Positions 1 through 10,997 are shown, numbered from the stretch's first letter. The stretch: 54,505 bases of DNA from Darksidea phi (GCA_030770425.1 JASJFT010000271.1:1-54505), one strand, 5' to 3'. The notes: generated from the sequence alone by a model not told the origin. Translations and numbers: made by a program.

Positions 1-658
1 TAATTACTACTAACTACTTATAGAACTAATAGGGATATTCTACTTTAGTAGACCCGAATATATATACTACGCTCGTATCTTACTCCATAATTAGACTAGT
101 TATATATAGATATATTATTTATAAGTTTAAGTAACTAATTTTTTATCTTTAGTAAATTTTAGCTTAGATAGGAGCCGAGAATACTCTTCTTTAGTATAAG
201 TAAGAGACTTATTAGTTACTATTAAACTATAAGAAATATTCTAAGAAAGATATTTACTATAATAAGCTAAGAATAATAATATCTTATATTTATAGCTAAT
301 AAATTAATAGTTTAAATATAATTAAGCTAGTAGTATTATATAACTAGAACGAAGGACGTAGTAAATAAGACGAAGATAATAGATTATAGAAGTCTTAGGA
401 CCTTTAGATATTATTAGGACCTAAAAAGAAAATAAAGAGTAGAACCTAGATATTTATAGAATAGGATATTATCTACTCTTATACCTAGATAGAGGATAGA
501 ATAACTAGAATACTAGACTAAGAAAAGAATTACTAGTACGTATACGCGAGTTACGACGTAGTATAAAAAGAATTACTAGAATAGTTAGACTACTACTAAA
601 TAGGGTTATAAGAAAAGGAATATAACTTTAAGAATAAAGTTTTAGAGGGGGGAGTAAG
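1..658 (+). mobile_element. 3' internal end of Ty3/gypsy element D1
   Basis: This stretch runs directly into a purine-rich tract and then a D-type LTR, so it is the 3' end of the internal region of a plus-strand D element whose 5' part lies outside the window. No D copy here preserves the same segment (D2 and D3 are cut earlier), so I cannot align it. One reading frame can be followed from about 480 to the purine tract, with stops only as TAA/TAG; it is rich in charged residues and could be the pol C-terminus. No domain was identified. Confidence 0.6.
644..658 (+). other. Polypurine tract of D1
   Basis: The run AGAGGGGGGAGTAAG lies immediately 5' of the LTR start at 659. This is where plus-strand priming occurs in LTR retrotransposons and it fixes both the orientation of D1 and the LTR boundary. 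It is one of the few G-rich runs left, as it holds no TpG or CpA to mutate. Confidence 0.75.
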
Positions 659-1093
659 TATTATAACCTTATATAAATTATAAAATACGAGGTATTCTAA
701 GAAGATTAAAAGTTAAGATAAGAACTTAGTTAGTAATCTAATATTATATAATAATAATCTACTTAATCTATATCTTAGTAAGTAGAATAAGTAAAGTATA
801 ACTAATAACGATCTACTTAATCTAAGTCTTAGTAAATAGAGTAAATAGAGTAAGGTAAGAAAGAATAGATATAAGAGAATAAAGAATCTCCTAGACTTTT
901 TATTTTAATTCCTTATAGTTAATTCTCTTTAGTTTATCTAATACTTACGAATAAAATTAGATCTTTTCCTAAGTAGTTATTCTAGTAATAGAATTTATTA
1001 ACTTAATCTTAACTTATTAAAATCTAATAGTACGATAAACGTACTATCGGCCCTAACCTAGATTCTATATTAAAGTACGTATAATATATAATA
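659..1093 (+). repeat. 3' LTR of D1 (family D)
   Basis: This 435-bp LTR starts TATTATAAC and ends ATATAATA, the mutated forms of TGTTAT...ATAACA. It matches the 5' LTRs at 1698-2133 and 41409-41843 throughout, and its last 73 bases match the reverse complement of the unmutated copy at 54433-54505. A duplicated AT-rich segment near 740-845 (constant words CTACTTAATCTA and TCTTAGTAA) lies in the middle of the LTR and recurs in the other copies. The 3' flank (CTAGC) is element F1, so D1 may have inserted into F1. Confidence 0.85.
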
Positions 1094-1697
1094 CTAGCTT
1101 CCTTATATTTATCTATCTCTTATTCTTAGCTAGCTTCCTTACTATATCTATCTTTTATCCTTAGCTAGCTTCCTTATATTAATATCTACTAACTAGATAT
1201 CTTTACTAATAATCGTTTATCTAATTCTTTAGTAGGAGGTATTAGAGTATAATAGTCTATTTAAGTATAGCGCTCTAAACGTTTCGAATATCGTAGCGAA
1301 GTATCCCCGGTTTTATAGGAGGAAGATACTATTAATAAGACTTCTTAATTATAATAACTATTAGTATAAAACTAACTATATATTAGATATATTTAAGAAA
1401 ATAAGTAGTAATAGAATTCTTATATAGCTATTAATAGTTATCTATATTATATTTCTATCCAAGGCCCTATATAACGAGGATAGGCGTTTCGTCTAGAGGT
1501 AGCTATACTATCTATATAGACTAGAGGAAAAGCTTATATAGGGAAGACTATTAAGAAAGAAGAAATTAATCTTCTTAAGAGGTTATCGAAGAAGCGAATA
1601 CCTAACGTAGAAGATAGAGCTAGTATTTATAGTAGATATAATACGAACGATAGTATAGGAATTATATTAAATATAGAGGAATTAGTAAGAATAGATA
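1094..1697 (+). mobile_element. Fragment of unclassified element F (F1)
   Basis: The sequence matches, in reverse orientation, the middle of insert F2 at 22554-23810 (about 22838-23480). It is cut on the left by the D1 LTR and on the right by the D2 LTR. The left end holds 2.3 copies of a 35-36 bp repeat starting at 1094, 1130 and 1165 (CTAGCTTCCTT each time), also present in F2. Downstream lies a degraded coding region. CpG is still frequent, so mutation has been mostly restricted to CpA context. Confidence 0.7.
1296..1697 (+). pseudogene. Degraded conserved ORF of element F
   Basis: I do not recognise the protein. From 1296 one frame runs with only TAG/TAA stops through a stretch reading LYNEDRRFV near 1470-1495. 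From about 1520 a different frame is open for roughly 59 codons to 1697 and includes VEDRASIYSRYNTNDS. The same segment in F2 on the minus strand (about 22840-22950) reads almost identically, with Lys for Arg in one place. Two copies keeping the same peptide despite RIP argue that this was coding. The switch between the frames near 1500-1540 is either a frameshift or two overlapping frames. The 3' end is lost where the D2 LTR starts. Confidence 0.45.
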
Positions 1698-2133
1698 TAT
1701 TATAATTCTACGCGAACTATAGGATATAAAGTACTCTAAGAAGGTTAAAAGATAAGATAGAGGCTTAGTTAGTAATTTAATATTATATAATAATAATCTA
1801 GGTAATCTATATCTTAACGGATAGAGTAAATAAAGTATAATTAATAATAATCTAGTTAATCTATATCTTAGCGAGTAGAATAAATAGAGTAAGATAAGAA
1901 AGAATAGATATAAGAAAGTAAAGAATCTCTTAGACTTTCTATTTTAATTTCTTATAATTAATTCTTTAGTTCTTTATCTAATACTTATAAATAAGATTAA
2001 ATCTTTTTATAAGTAGTTATTTTAGTAATAGAATTTATTAACTTAACCTCGACCTATTAAAATATAATAGTATAATAAATATACTATTAATCTTAATCTA
2101 GATTCCGTATTAAAGTATATATAATATATAATA
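1698..2133 (+). repeat. 5' LTR of D2 (family D)
   Basis: This 436-bp LTR begins TATTATAATTCTACGCG and ends ATATAATA. It aligns over its full length with 659-1093 and 41409-41843. It is a 5' LTR because the same internal sequence follows it and the D3 5' LTR (2134 on and 41844 on). Confidence 0.85.
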
Positions 2134-2643
2134 TATTAACTATCTTAAACTTAGATTATATTAAATATAATAACTTTATCTAGCTTATATAATACTTCTA
2201 AAGAGAGTATAATAGAGGCTTCGATAGTAAATCTATTAGCTCTTATTTAATAATAAGTAGCTTAGATAGTAGAGATATAATAAGCTATAGTATTATTATA
2301 AAAAGTACTATAATAGATAAGAGTAGAACTTAGTAGTAAAGTAAAAGTTAAGATATCTAAAAGGTATAATAGTAATAAGAAAGGCTTAAAGCTATTTCTT
2401 ACGTAGATAGATTTATACTATTAGTTTAACTCTACTATATTTACTAGTAATTAGGATAAGATTCTTATAGTATATATATATATAATAGAAAAGATAATAG
2501 TTTAGATATAATTTTTAGTTAATAATTATATAACTAATAAAGATTAGAACTTCTTTAAGAAATAAATATATATTATTTTTAAGAATATTAATAAGGTCTA
2601 GTAGATAGAGTATAAGATTTAAAAGCTAAAATAAATAAAGTTA

Positions 2644-2747
2644 TTTTTTTTTTCTAAGGAAAAGCTACATTGCGCAACTATACTATTATAGGGAAGTTTT
2701 TCTACTTAATAATAAACTATATATATCTAAAGACTAGTACTAAAATT
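2644..2747 (-). mobile_element. 104-bp A-tailed, 5'-truncated insert (E-short)
   Basis: The insert interrupts D2 gag and is flanked by a perfect 12-bp direct repeat, TAAATAAAGTTA, at 2632-2643 and 2748-2759; D3 lacks it at the same place. On the plus strand it starts with ten T, so its 3' A-tail faces left and the element is on the minus strand. It is nearly identical to the left end of the 956-bp insert at 5017-5972 and simply stops earlier. A constant tailed end, variable 5' truncation and a 10-13 bp duplication are the hallmarks of target-primed reverse transcription (LINE, SINE or a LINE-mobilised transcript). It keeps rare CpA/TpG in ACATTGCGCAAC. Confidence 0.75.
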
Positions 2748-5260
2748 TAAATAAAGTTAGTAAAAGCCTATACTACTAAATTTAAATAGCTATAGTATAA
2801 GATTAATTAGAATAATATCCCTTTTATAGTTATATATTATAATAAACTTAAGGAAGTAGTTAAGAATAAGCTATCTAGACTTAAAAAATTAGATAACCTA
2901 GTAGAATTAATTAAGATAATAATTTATATTAATAACTAACTATATAAATAGATACTTAAGAAATAAAATACTATAGGACTAGTAAGAGTTTATAAAAAAG
3001 AATAGATAGCTTATAAATATAGATTTTATAGAGGTTATAATAAGATAAATATTAATATAATCTAAAAAAAGAAATATTCTAAGAATAAAAGATATAATTA
3101 AGGTAGAAAGCTATAGAGGATTCTAATAAACGAAATAAAATAATATTAAGATAAAAAAGCGTATCTATACTATAGAATATAGAGGTACTTCGCTAAAGAA
3201 TATAGTAATAAAAAGAAGAATATAGATAGCTAGAAAGGTACTAAATATATTAATATAATTAGAGATATCTATTAAGAGACGGACGATCTAGAATTATTTT
3301 TAAAGAATTAGTTTAACGTAATAGAGGATATAAACGAGGAAATTTCTTACTAATAAGAAGACCTAAAGCTCGAGATTAAAGAATTAAAACTTAATAGACT
3401 AGAAGAGATTAGTATAAAACTAGTTTTCTAATAATTAATATATAATAAATACTAGAAGTATAGGAATAGTTAATATATTATTAAGTACTATACTAAGATA
3501 AAAGAGCTAATATATATTATTAGAGACTAAAGATAAATAATTATAGGATAAGTTCTAAAGCTTTAAGAACTAGAGGGCTATAAGATAATATAAGATTATA
3601 AAAATCGAGACTATAATATCTTACTATAGATTTACTATATAGGATAGTATAAATACTATATATAATAAAAGAAAGATATTATAATTTTTCTAGGGGATTA
3701 TCTATATATATATCTTCTTAATAAAGAATATTTAATAACTAAATACTATATATATAACTATAAGAACTAGGTTATAATATATAAAAGATAAGAATAGCTA
3801 AAATAGAATAGTTACTATAATAATAAATATAAATAATATTTTCTAATAAAATACGCTATAGGATAATAGCTATAAGGACTAATTAAGGTAGATACTAAGA
3901 AGTATAAATAGAATACTAACTATAGAATTATATATTAGAAACCTAATTATAAAGTAATATATTAAATATATTATAATAAATTATATATCTTATATCTAGT
4001 ATAAAGAGAGCTTATAACTAGAAGAAAAGAGAATATCTTCTATCTAAACCTATAAAGATAAGAATACCTTATAGAATAGTATAGTAGATACGGTTATTAA
4101 CTAAAAAACTAGAATAGTTCTAATAATCTAGAGATTAGAATATAGCTATAAGCTCTAAATATATAGAAAGACTACTATAATACCTAGAATAACGGACGAA
4201 AAGTAAAAATTAATAAGAAAGATATACTATTATTAAGGGGAAGCTAGAAAGAAGAACTATAAAAAGTACTAAACTAAAAACTATTTATTAAAACTAGAAA
4301 GGTAATAGATATAGATTAGAAATAAATAAATAGCTTACTCTTCTAATATAAAGAAGAACCTAGATCTAATAAATATTATTCTATATTTTAATATAAATTA
4401 AGAAAGTAATATAATAAGATCTAAAAGCTAGATAATAATCTCGAGAATTAGATTATCTACGATAATAAGCTAAAAAACTAGGTTATTATTAGCTATATAA
4501 GAGTCGCGCTAATAAAAGTATTTAAAAGATAACTCTATAAATTATATAAGAAAGTATTTAATAACTAGCTAGATTAGAAATAGATACGCGAATTCGTAGA
4601 TAAAAAGTCTAAGCTATTATAAATAGTAAAGTAGAGTTTATACTCCTATTATTATAAATAATAAAGGAATATAGAATTTTCTACTAGAATAAGAGAAAAC
4701 TTATATAAGTAGAACTTAGAGATAGATTATTTATAGAATATAAAGAAGATATAATTTATCTTAAAATATAAGAAGTAATCTTAAAAATAGTAAATATTAA
4801 AGACTATTATAGATTTAATATTATAAAAATTAAAGATATTAATATAATTATTAGTTATAATTAGCTAGTAAAATATAATTTATAGATAGATTAGAAGCTA
4901 TATAAAGTACTAAACTATAAGTAGATAGCTTAAGTTATAGGAATTAAAAGACTAGATAAATTTAGCTATAAGATTTAGTATATACTTTAAAAAGAGAGAA
5001 TAGACTTAATTTTACCTTTTTTTTTTCTAAGGAAAAGCTATATTACGTAACTATACTATTATAGGGGAGTTTTTCTACTTAACGATAAACTATATATATT
5101 TAAAGACTAGTACTAAAATTTTAACTATATATAAAAAGAGTAGAACGCTTAACGTCGGCTAACCGTAGAATAGTAGGTAGCTAATACTAGCTTTATCCGA
5201 TACGAGTCTTAATATACGGCCTAGAGGAAGGGGGTAGAGTATAAAAGAGGGGAACTACTA

Positions 5261-5326
5261 GAATTAAGGGATACAAACTAAGGAATACGAATTAAGGGAT
5301 ACGAATTAAGAAATATAAACTAAGGG
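5261..5326 (+). repeat. 14-bp minisatellite, about 4.7 copies
   Basis: Units read GAATTAAGGGATAC, AAACTAAGGAATAC, GAATTAAGGGATAC, GAATTAAGAAATAT, AAACTAAGGG. Most differences between units are transitions. It lies inside E-long, outside the readable ORF. Confidence 0.85.
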
Positions 5327-5415
5327 AGTAGTACTTATCTACTATACTAAATAGCTATATACGAAGATATAAAAGGACGTTCGTCTACTAAAGTATTTAG
5401 AAGTCTATATATAAT

Positions 5416-5931
5416 CGAATACTATATACTATACGAAGTATAATAAGTCGACTAATCTTCCGCGATAAGCTAAATACTACCTACTAAATTATAATTATCG
5501 ACGTTAATAATATCCCTAAGGAAGTAAAGGGACGTTTAAAGAAGAAGCTACGAGAACTAGAATTAGAGGATAAAGAAGTAGTAGATCTAGATAGCGCTAG
5601 GATATTATATCTTCTTATCTTTAATAGCGAGGTTCTCCTCTAGACGCTCGGTATAGTATATCCGTATTAACGAGGGAATATAGCTAACTAGCGATATAAT
5701 CTTAACTCCGGCGAATAAGACCTTTATTCGCGATTAGAATATAAGACTACGATAGATAATTAGTAATACTAATCTAGATATCTAATTCTTCGAGTCCTTA
5801 ATAGAGTATAGAGGATCCGAATAGCTAGCGAACGCTCTAGTAATTAAGACGGTAATATAGGAGTAAGAGGAAGAAGAAGCCGACGAAGTTTCGTACCAAA
5901 ATTAGAAAAGTTTTCTAATTATTATATAATT
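5416..5931 (+). pseudogene. Degraded ORF in E-long, function unknown
   Basis: From CGA at 5416 a single plus-strand frame can be followed for about 170 codons. It is broken by roughly ten TAA/TAG codons but includes an uninterrupted run of about 55 codons (5470-5640) rich in Lys, Glu and Leu, reading EVKGRLKKKLRELELEDKEV in part. The C-terminus is basic, with a run of Arg and Ser codons before 5890. The run is probably helical. No family was recognised. It lies antisense to the A-tail direction of the insert, so it may be chance; the long open run in such AT-rich DNA is the argument for former coding. Confidence 0.4.
5900..5920. repeat. 10-bp perfect palindrome with 1-base spacer
   Basis: AATTAGAAAA, one G, then TTTTCTAATT. 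It is near the right end of E-long, just after a rare CpA (TACCAAAATT). Possible hairpin; no function assigned. Confidence 0.7.
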
Positions 5932-6007
5932 AAACTATATAATATTTACCTATAGATCTCGGTCGAGATATCTAATTTTACCTTATAAGATTATAAGAAT
6001 TTATAAG

Positions 6008-6275
6008 TATTACGACCCGTTTCTTAGATAATCTAGTTATTTTACTTATTTCCTATTTTGGTTAGTAGATTAGGTAATCTCGAGGATTAGTCTAATAGTT
6101 AGTTAGCTTATTTAGCGCGCTAAGCCCTATTTAGATATAAGAACCCCTCGTTCTTATACCCTTATAGTACTATCTTAGAATAGCTTTAATATACTAATTC
6201 TACTATTAGTTAATTAGAAGGCTACCTTAGTTATTATAACTTCTAGTTAATTATACTTAGTCCTAGGGTCTTATA
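6008..6275 (+). repeat. 5' LTR of B1 (family B)
   Basis: This 268-bp LTR starts TATTACGACCCG and ends GGGTCTTATA, mutated from TG...CA. Seven other copies exist in the window: six of exactly 268 bp and one cut at 219. A hairpin sits in the centre (TAAGAAC...GTTCTTA; extended to GGTATAAGAAC/GTTCTTATACC in cleaner copies such as 27332-27599). It lands in D2, ataag being the left flank; the matching right flank is not found at 31713, so the right end of B1 is rearranged. TG at 6059-6060 is CG in sister LTRs. Confidence 0.9.
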
Positions 6276-6767
6276 TTATTCTAAGATTTCTAACTTTTAG
6301 TTAGAGATAGTAACTAAATATTAACCTCTAAATCTCTAAAGATCTATAGTACTTAGAATAGATAGTACGTAGCGCTTTCTTAGATAAGGTTTAAAACTAA
6401 CTACTTTAAGCTTTAATATTACTAGAGTACCTAGTATCTTCCTTAAAGAGAAGAAACTTATAAAAATATTATATAAGATTAAATTTATATTTTAAATCTT
6501 ATAATTAACTTATCTTTATATAATTAACTTGTAAGGAATTAAGGAATTCCTAAGAAGTAACCTTTAATAGGTTATTTCCTATTTAGGTTTAGCCTATATT
6601 ACTAAGCTATTATTATAGCTAGATTCTATAGGTTATTCCGAGTAGAATGGTGTATAGCTCATTTAAATTGGACTAATATTGAGCTAGATATTGGAGGATA
6701 AAGTTATTAGTAATCGGTTTAGTTCTAGAAGGTTCTAGTAACTACTAGATTGGCTAGTATTACTAAT

Positions 6768-6798
6768 AAGTATTAGAAATACTTGATTTCTAATACTT
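6768..6798. repeat. 13-bp perfect inverted repeat in LTR G
   Basis: AAGTATTAGAAAT, a 5-base loop ACTTG, then ATTTCTAATACTT. It could form a hairpin in the LTR transcript. The loop TG is one of the surviving sites. Confidence 0.8.
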
Positions 6799-6832
6799 AT
6801 ATAATACTTACTAAGCTATTCTAGAATATTCT

Positions 6833-6854
6833 ATTACTAATCAAGATTAGTAAT
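6833..6854. repeat. 10-bp perfect inverted repeat in LTR G
   Basis: ATTACTAATC, AA, GATTAGTAAT. It is the second hairpin within 60 bp in this LTR. It keeps a CpA (TCAAG). Confidence 0.8.
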
Positions 6855-8778
6855 AGATTTCTTGGCTAGAAGTATATAAGGAGGATAACCTTCGTTGGAT
6901 AGTTAGCTCTATAACCTAATAACCTAATTATTAAATAAGTTAATATATTATTATATTATCTTATTATCTTTTTACCTTATTTAGTTATACTTCCGCCCTC
7001 CTAAATACTATTTATAGTATTCTATTAGGTTCTACTATAAATAGGAAGAAAGCTAAGCTTAATAAGCGCCCCCCACTTATATAAGCTTTACCCCTTTCTT
7101 TATATAACTAAATTACTAAATTAGTATAATAATAAGATAATAAATTCTCTAGGCTAAGTAGACCCTTTAAAGTCTACTCTACTAAGTAAACTACCCTTTT
7201 ATAAGACCTCCTTATAGAAAAAAGATAAAAAAAAAAGGATAAGATTCTAAATAGAGCTATAAATAGAACTAAGAGTATTTATTTAAAAAGCTAAAAGTCT
7301 TTATCTAAGAATAGAGAGTATAAATACTAATTAGTCTATATAAGTACTCTAACTAGATTAGAAAGGTTTATTAATTAGCGAGTATAGGTTAACTTCTAGT
7401 CTCTTCTAGCTATTTATCTCTACTAGGAAGATAATAGTATAATCTTAAATAATATAAAGAATAAAATTAGTTACTATATATAGAGGCTCTAATTACTTAA
7501 AAGAGAAAATTAATTAGAAATACTCTATTTAATAAATATAAAGTAATAAGAAGTTCCTTTTAATTATAATATAGTTTAAAAGTTATTAAAAATCTAGAAA
7601 GGTCTAGATTTAGTAGTTAACGCTCTAATAGATAATAGCCTTTATTTAACTATAGTCTAAAGGCTAATAGTTATACTTAGAATAGATATTATTATAAAAA
7701 ATACTTATATAAAATTCTTATCTAATAAGTACTTATAATACTAGAAATACCTTAATAACCTAGTTACTAAACTAAAAAAGGAGTTCTAATAGTATTAAAA
7801 AATTATAAATTAGTAGTAAAGCTTAGAAGAAGATTTTAAGTAATTTTCCTCTATAATAGCTTATACTAAGGCTAGACTAATAGTTCTTTCTTAATATAAT
7901 ACTTACTCTACGTTTACTTTTAAAGCTTTACTATTATAATATAATTCTAATAATAAATAGACTACTAGAGAAATAAAATATCCTTCTACTATAATACTTT
8001 TAAATAATATAGACTTTAGCTCTTATAAAATCTCTTAGATACCCGGACTATTTAAAAGATTTTAATAAAACTTAGTCTAATATCTAACTCTTAAGTTAGT
8101 CTTAATAATAGAGGAGTAGAGAGTCGATTTAATTTTCTTTTTATTACTAGTACTAGAGAACCTTCTATTATCTATTTTTATAAATAAAGACCTCTATATA
8201 TTATTAATAAATTTAGATCGACTATATTTTATTAGAAGAAAAAAGAAAATTATTACTATAAAATTTCTATTAGTTTTACTAAGATTTATAACTATTATTT
8301 TAAATAATAGAATATAAGTTTTTATTTAAAAAGAAAATATTTTAAAGAATTTCTAAAGTAACTTCTTATAAATTTTTAACTCTTAGAAAATTATATTCTA
8401 TTCTAATTCTACTTTATTTAAAAATAATAAAGAGTCTAAACTAAAGAATTAGCTCTATAATATAGAATAGAAACTTACTATTAATAAGAATTAGTATATA
8501 TAAGAAACTCTTTAGTAGATAGCTAAAACCTATTAAGTCTATATTATATCCTAACTAGTAGGCTTAATAAAGAACTATATCTAGATATAGTTGAATTCGA
8601 AAGAAAAAAAGTGGGACTTTATATTTAATATAGATCTATTAGAATATATTAAAAACTACTATAATAATCCCTATATAAAGAAGAAGATAAAGGTTAAATT
8701 CTACTAACTATATATAAATATATTTAGTAAAGTTAGTAACTTTATTAAGAACTTTAAGTATTTAATAATAAAAATCTA

Positions 8779-9179
8779 TATTACGAACTAAATATATACT
8801 ATAGACCGCTAGTAAATAGAACTACTAGAGATCGAGCTAATTACTAGCTTTAATAAAGAATACGACGTAGATCTTATAATTAAAGGATAGATCTAAGGGT
8901 TACGTAATAGCTTAGTAGATCTATTAAGATAGAGCTATAAAGCTATAGCTTAATAGATCTATAGGTATAGAGCTATAGATTCTAGAAAACTAAATTAATA
9001 TATAATAAATATAAATCTCCTAGATAGTCTTCTCTCTTATAGTTAATTTAAATCTAGATTAATCCTTATCTATTAACGTAATTAAACTATTATTCTTTAT
9101 TCTAACTCCTTCTTTCCTATCTCGAGTATAAACCCTAAACGAGGCTAAATAACCTATTAGGCCCGGACCCCGTTTTATA
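8779..9179 (+). repeat. Solo LTR of family A (A4)
   Basis: This 401-bp LTR starts TATTACGAACTAAATATA and ends CCCCGTTTTATA. It is flanked by a perfect 5-bp duplication, ATCTA (8774-8778, 9180-9184), and interrupts B1 gag; B2 is continuous there. It belongs to the A1/A3 LTR type but has one copy of the 42-bp internal unit where the others have two, and lacks a further segment of about 40 bp. It is the result of LTR-LTR recombination that removed the element body. Confidence 0.9.
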
Positions 9180-10729
9180 ATCTACCTACCTTACTACTAG
9201 TAGAATAAAGAATTTATAGATAAGCTCTATTTTAATTTAAAAAATAAGATAAATTTATTTAATAATAGTAATTCTACTTTTAGTAAGCTATATAAATATA
9301 TAATCTTAGCTAATAAAGTACTACTTAAAAATAACTAGTACTAAAAGGTATAACTCGTCTAAAGTAACTAATTAGCTATCTTTAAGAGAAAATAGCTAGT
9401 TATAAGTAGATTCTTCTTTAATAAGTTAGAAAAGAAATTTACTTATTTTAAAGATATATCTAAATTTTATAATTATATACTAAAGGAGTATAAAGAGTAA
9501 AATTATTACTTTAACTATAAAAAGAAGAATAAGTAGTAAAACTATTCTAACTATTTTATATAAAAGATAATATAGAATACTATAGAAGTAAAAGTTAATA
9601 CTATCTTCTCTAATAATTTAGAAGAAGAAGTTTATTTAGACTTCTTATATAGAAAGAAGAGTAATTTAGAGTATAACTCTAATACCTCTTCTATAGTATT
9701 AAAAAATAAAAGCTATTAAAGAAGAGGTCCTTCCTAGTAGTTTATATAAAAGTAATTAAACTTCTTAATTATTAATAGCTTATTAAAATACTATAGCTCG
9801 TTAATTTAAAATTATTTATACTTCTTATTTAGTTTATAGTAAATAGCTTAGCTATATAGCTAAGAGGATTAGTAAATAGTAATACTAGTACGTATTTATT
9901 AGTCTACTCTAAATATTTAAAAATAGTAAAGAAAAAGCTAAAGCTAGTCTTCTACTAACTAAAGAAACTAATCCCTCTTAATAAGTTTAATAGGAAATAC
10001 GACTACTTAGTTAATATAACTATCTAAACTAATCTACTAATCTAAGAAAAGAATATATCTATCTAGTTTCTCTTTTATAAATTTAGATATTATAATATAA
10101 TATTTAAAAGAAAATTCTTTAAGTAAATTTAATTCTTAATTAACTACTATAACTAAACTTTATACTAGTTAGATAATATCTTAAAGTAGATAAAATATAA
10201 CCTAACTATTATAGGAAAGCTAAATCTAGAGCTAGAACTAAAATACTAAAATAACGCTTTATACTATAATAATTTAATTAATTAATAAAATAAAGTATAG
10301 AAGAAGATCTACTTACTTAAAAAGAATTTAATATTTAGTTTAAAAATTTCTATTAAAATTCTTATAATTCTCTAGAAGGAGGTCTATAAGTCTACTAAAG
10401 CCCTATTATAGATAATAGAGGACTAGTAGACTATTCTTAAGAAAATATAAAGAAATATAAATAGTAATACTAATAATAGTTTAAGAGATATTAAATTTAA
10501 AAAAAGTTAATAAGGCTACTAAAAAAATAATAAAAAGAAAAAGAAAGTAATATCTATTTCTAATAACCTACTAGGATAAGTTACTAATAATAAATTTAAT
10601 ATATATTTTCTTAAGTCTTTTAATATATAAAAGCTCGTAGACGAGAAAGAGAATATACTAGAAACTACTAGTCTATATAAAATTAATTTATTAATTAAGA
10701 ATAGATAATTAAAGGATTTAGTAAAATAG

Positions 10730-10997
10730 TATTACGGCCTATTTTCTAGGTAATCTAGTTATTTTACTTATTCTCTATTTCGGTTAGTAGATTAGGTAAT
10801 CCCGAGGATTAGTCTAATAGTTAGTTAGCTTATTTAGCGTGTTAAGCTTTATTTAGGTATAAGAACCCCCTATTCTTATATTCTTATAATACTATCTTAG
10901 AATAGCTTTAATATATTAATTCTACTATTAGTTAATTAGAAGACTATCTTAGCTATTATAACTTCTAGTTAATTATACTTAGTCCTAAAGTCTTATA
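10730..10997 (+). repeat. 5' LTR of B2
   Basis: 268 bp, from TATTACGGCC to AGTCTTATA. It is followed by the same internal sequence as the B1 5' LTR (TTATTCTAAGAT), which marks it as a 5' LTR. Confidence 0.92.

Larger units (their letters stand above)
5017..5972 (-). mobile_element. 956-bp A-tailed insert (E-long)
   Basis: This insert is flanked by a 10-bp duplication, TAATTTTACC, at 5007-5016 and 5973-5982. D2 resumes exactly after it and D3 is uninterrupted at the matching site near 45733. The first 108 bases are the T-run and sequence shared with E-short, so the tail again faces left. CpG is frequent compared with the surrounding D2 sequence. It holds a 14-bp minisatellite, a 10-bp palindrome and a degraded ORF on the plus strand, opposite to the inferred transcript. 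The right end is the weak palindrome AGATCTCGGTCGAGATAT. Its class is unresolved: non-LTR retroposon or retrocopied host sequence. Confidence 0.7.
2134..6007 (+). pseudogene. RIP-degraded gag-protease region of D2
   Basis: This is the 5' internal part of a Ty3/gypsy element, colinear with D3. The nucleocapsid zinc knuckle (C-X2-C-X4-H-X4-C) is visible at 3162-3203, but all four ligand codons now read Tyr (TAT or TAC), exactly the change expected from TGT to TAT and CAC to TAC. A retropepsin-like C-terminal motif is seen near 4834-4870 (DINIIIS-Y-N followed by a TAG at the usual Trp and then Leu). The frame is full of TAA/TAG. Two inserts interrupt it: 2644-2747 and 5017-5972. The element is cut at 6007 by the LTR of B1, before any reverse transcriptase; its 3' half is not found in the window. 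Confidence 0.75.
6530..7104 (+). repeat. Solo LTR G, lightly RIP-mutated
   Basis: A 575-bp insert absent from B2 at the same point starts TGTAAGGAATTAAGG and ends TTTCTTTATA, and is flanked by the 5-bp duplication TAACT (6525-6529, 7105-7109). The TG start, 5-bp duplication and lack of coding support a solo LTR of a fourth family, otherwise absent from the window. It has the densest cluster of surviving TpG in the block (about ten between 6530 and 6900, mostly TTG) but only about three CpA, so mutation looks incomplete and strand-biased. The second half (6900-7104) is as depleted as the surroundings. Confidence 0.75.
6276..10729 (+). pseudogene. RIP-degraded gag and protease part of B1
   Basis: This is the 5' internal half of B1, colinear with B2 (10998-13044 plus 20127-21545). 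It would encode Gag and the start of Pol of a Ty3/gypsy chromovirus, but is filled with TAA/TAG. Two solo LTRs interrupt it: 6530-7104 and 8779-9179. Around 8590-8620 it keeps several TpG (TTGAATTCG, AGTGGGAC) where B2 reads TTAAATTCT and GATAGAC, a small pocket that escaped mutation. It stops at the AATAG target site of B2 (10725-10729) and resumes at 26895. No zinc knuckle was confidently located in this family. Confidence 0.75.

Noticed and set aside
2644..2747. Resemblance of AGCTACATTGCGCA...TATTATAG to the 5' end of U4 snRNA
   Set aside because: Only short words agree, the rest does not align, and the tail of the insert is on the opposite strand from a U4-like reading.
5261..5326. CRISPR-like array of short repeats
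   Set aside because: The 14-bp units are head-to-tail without spacers: a minisatellite.
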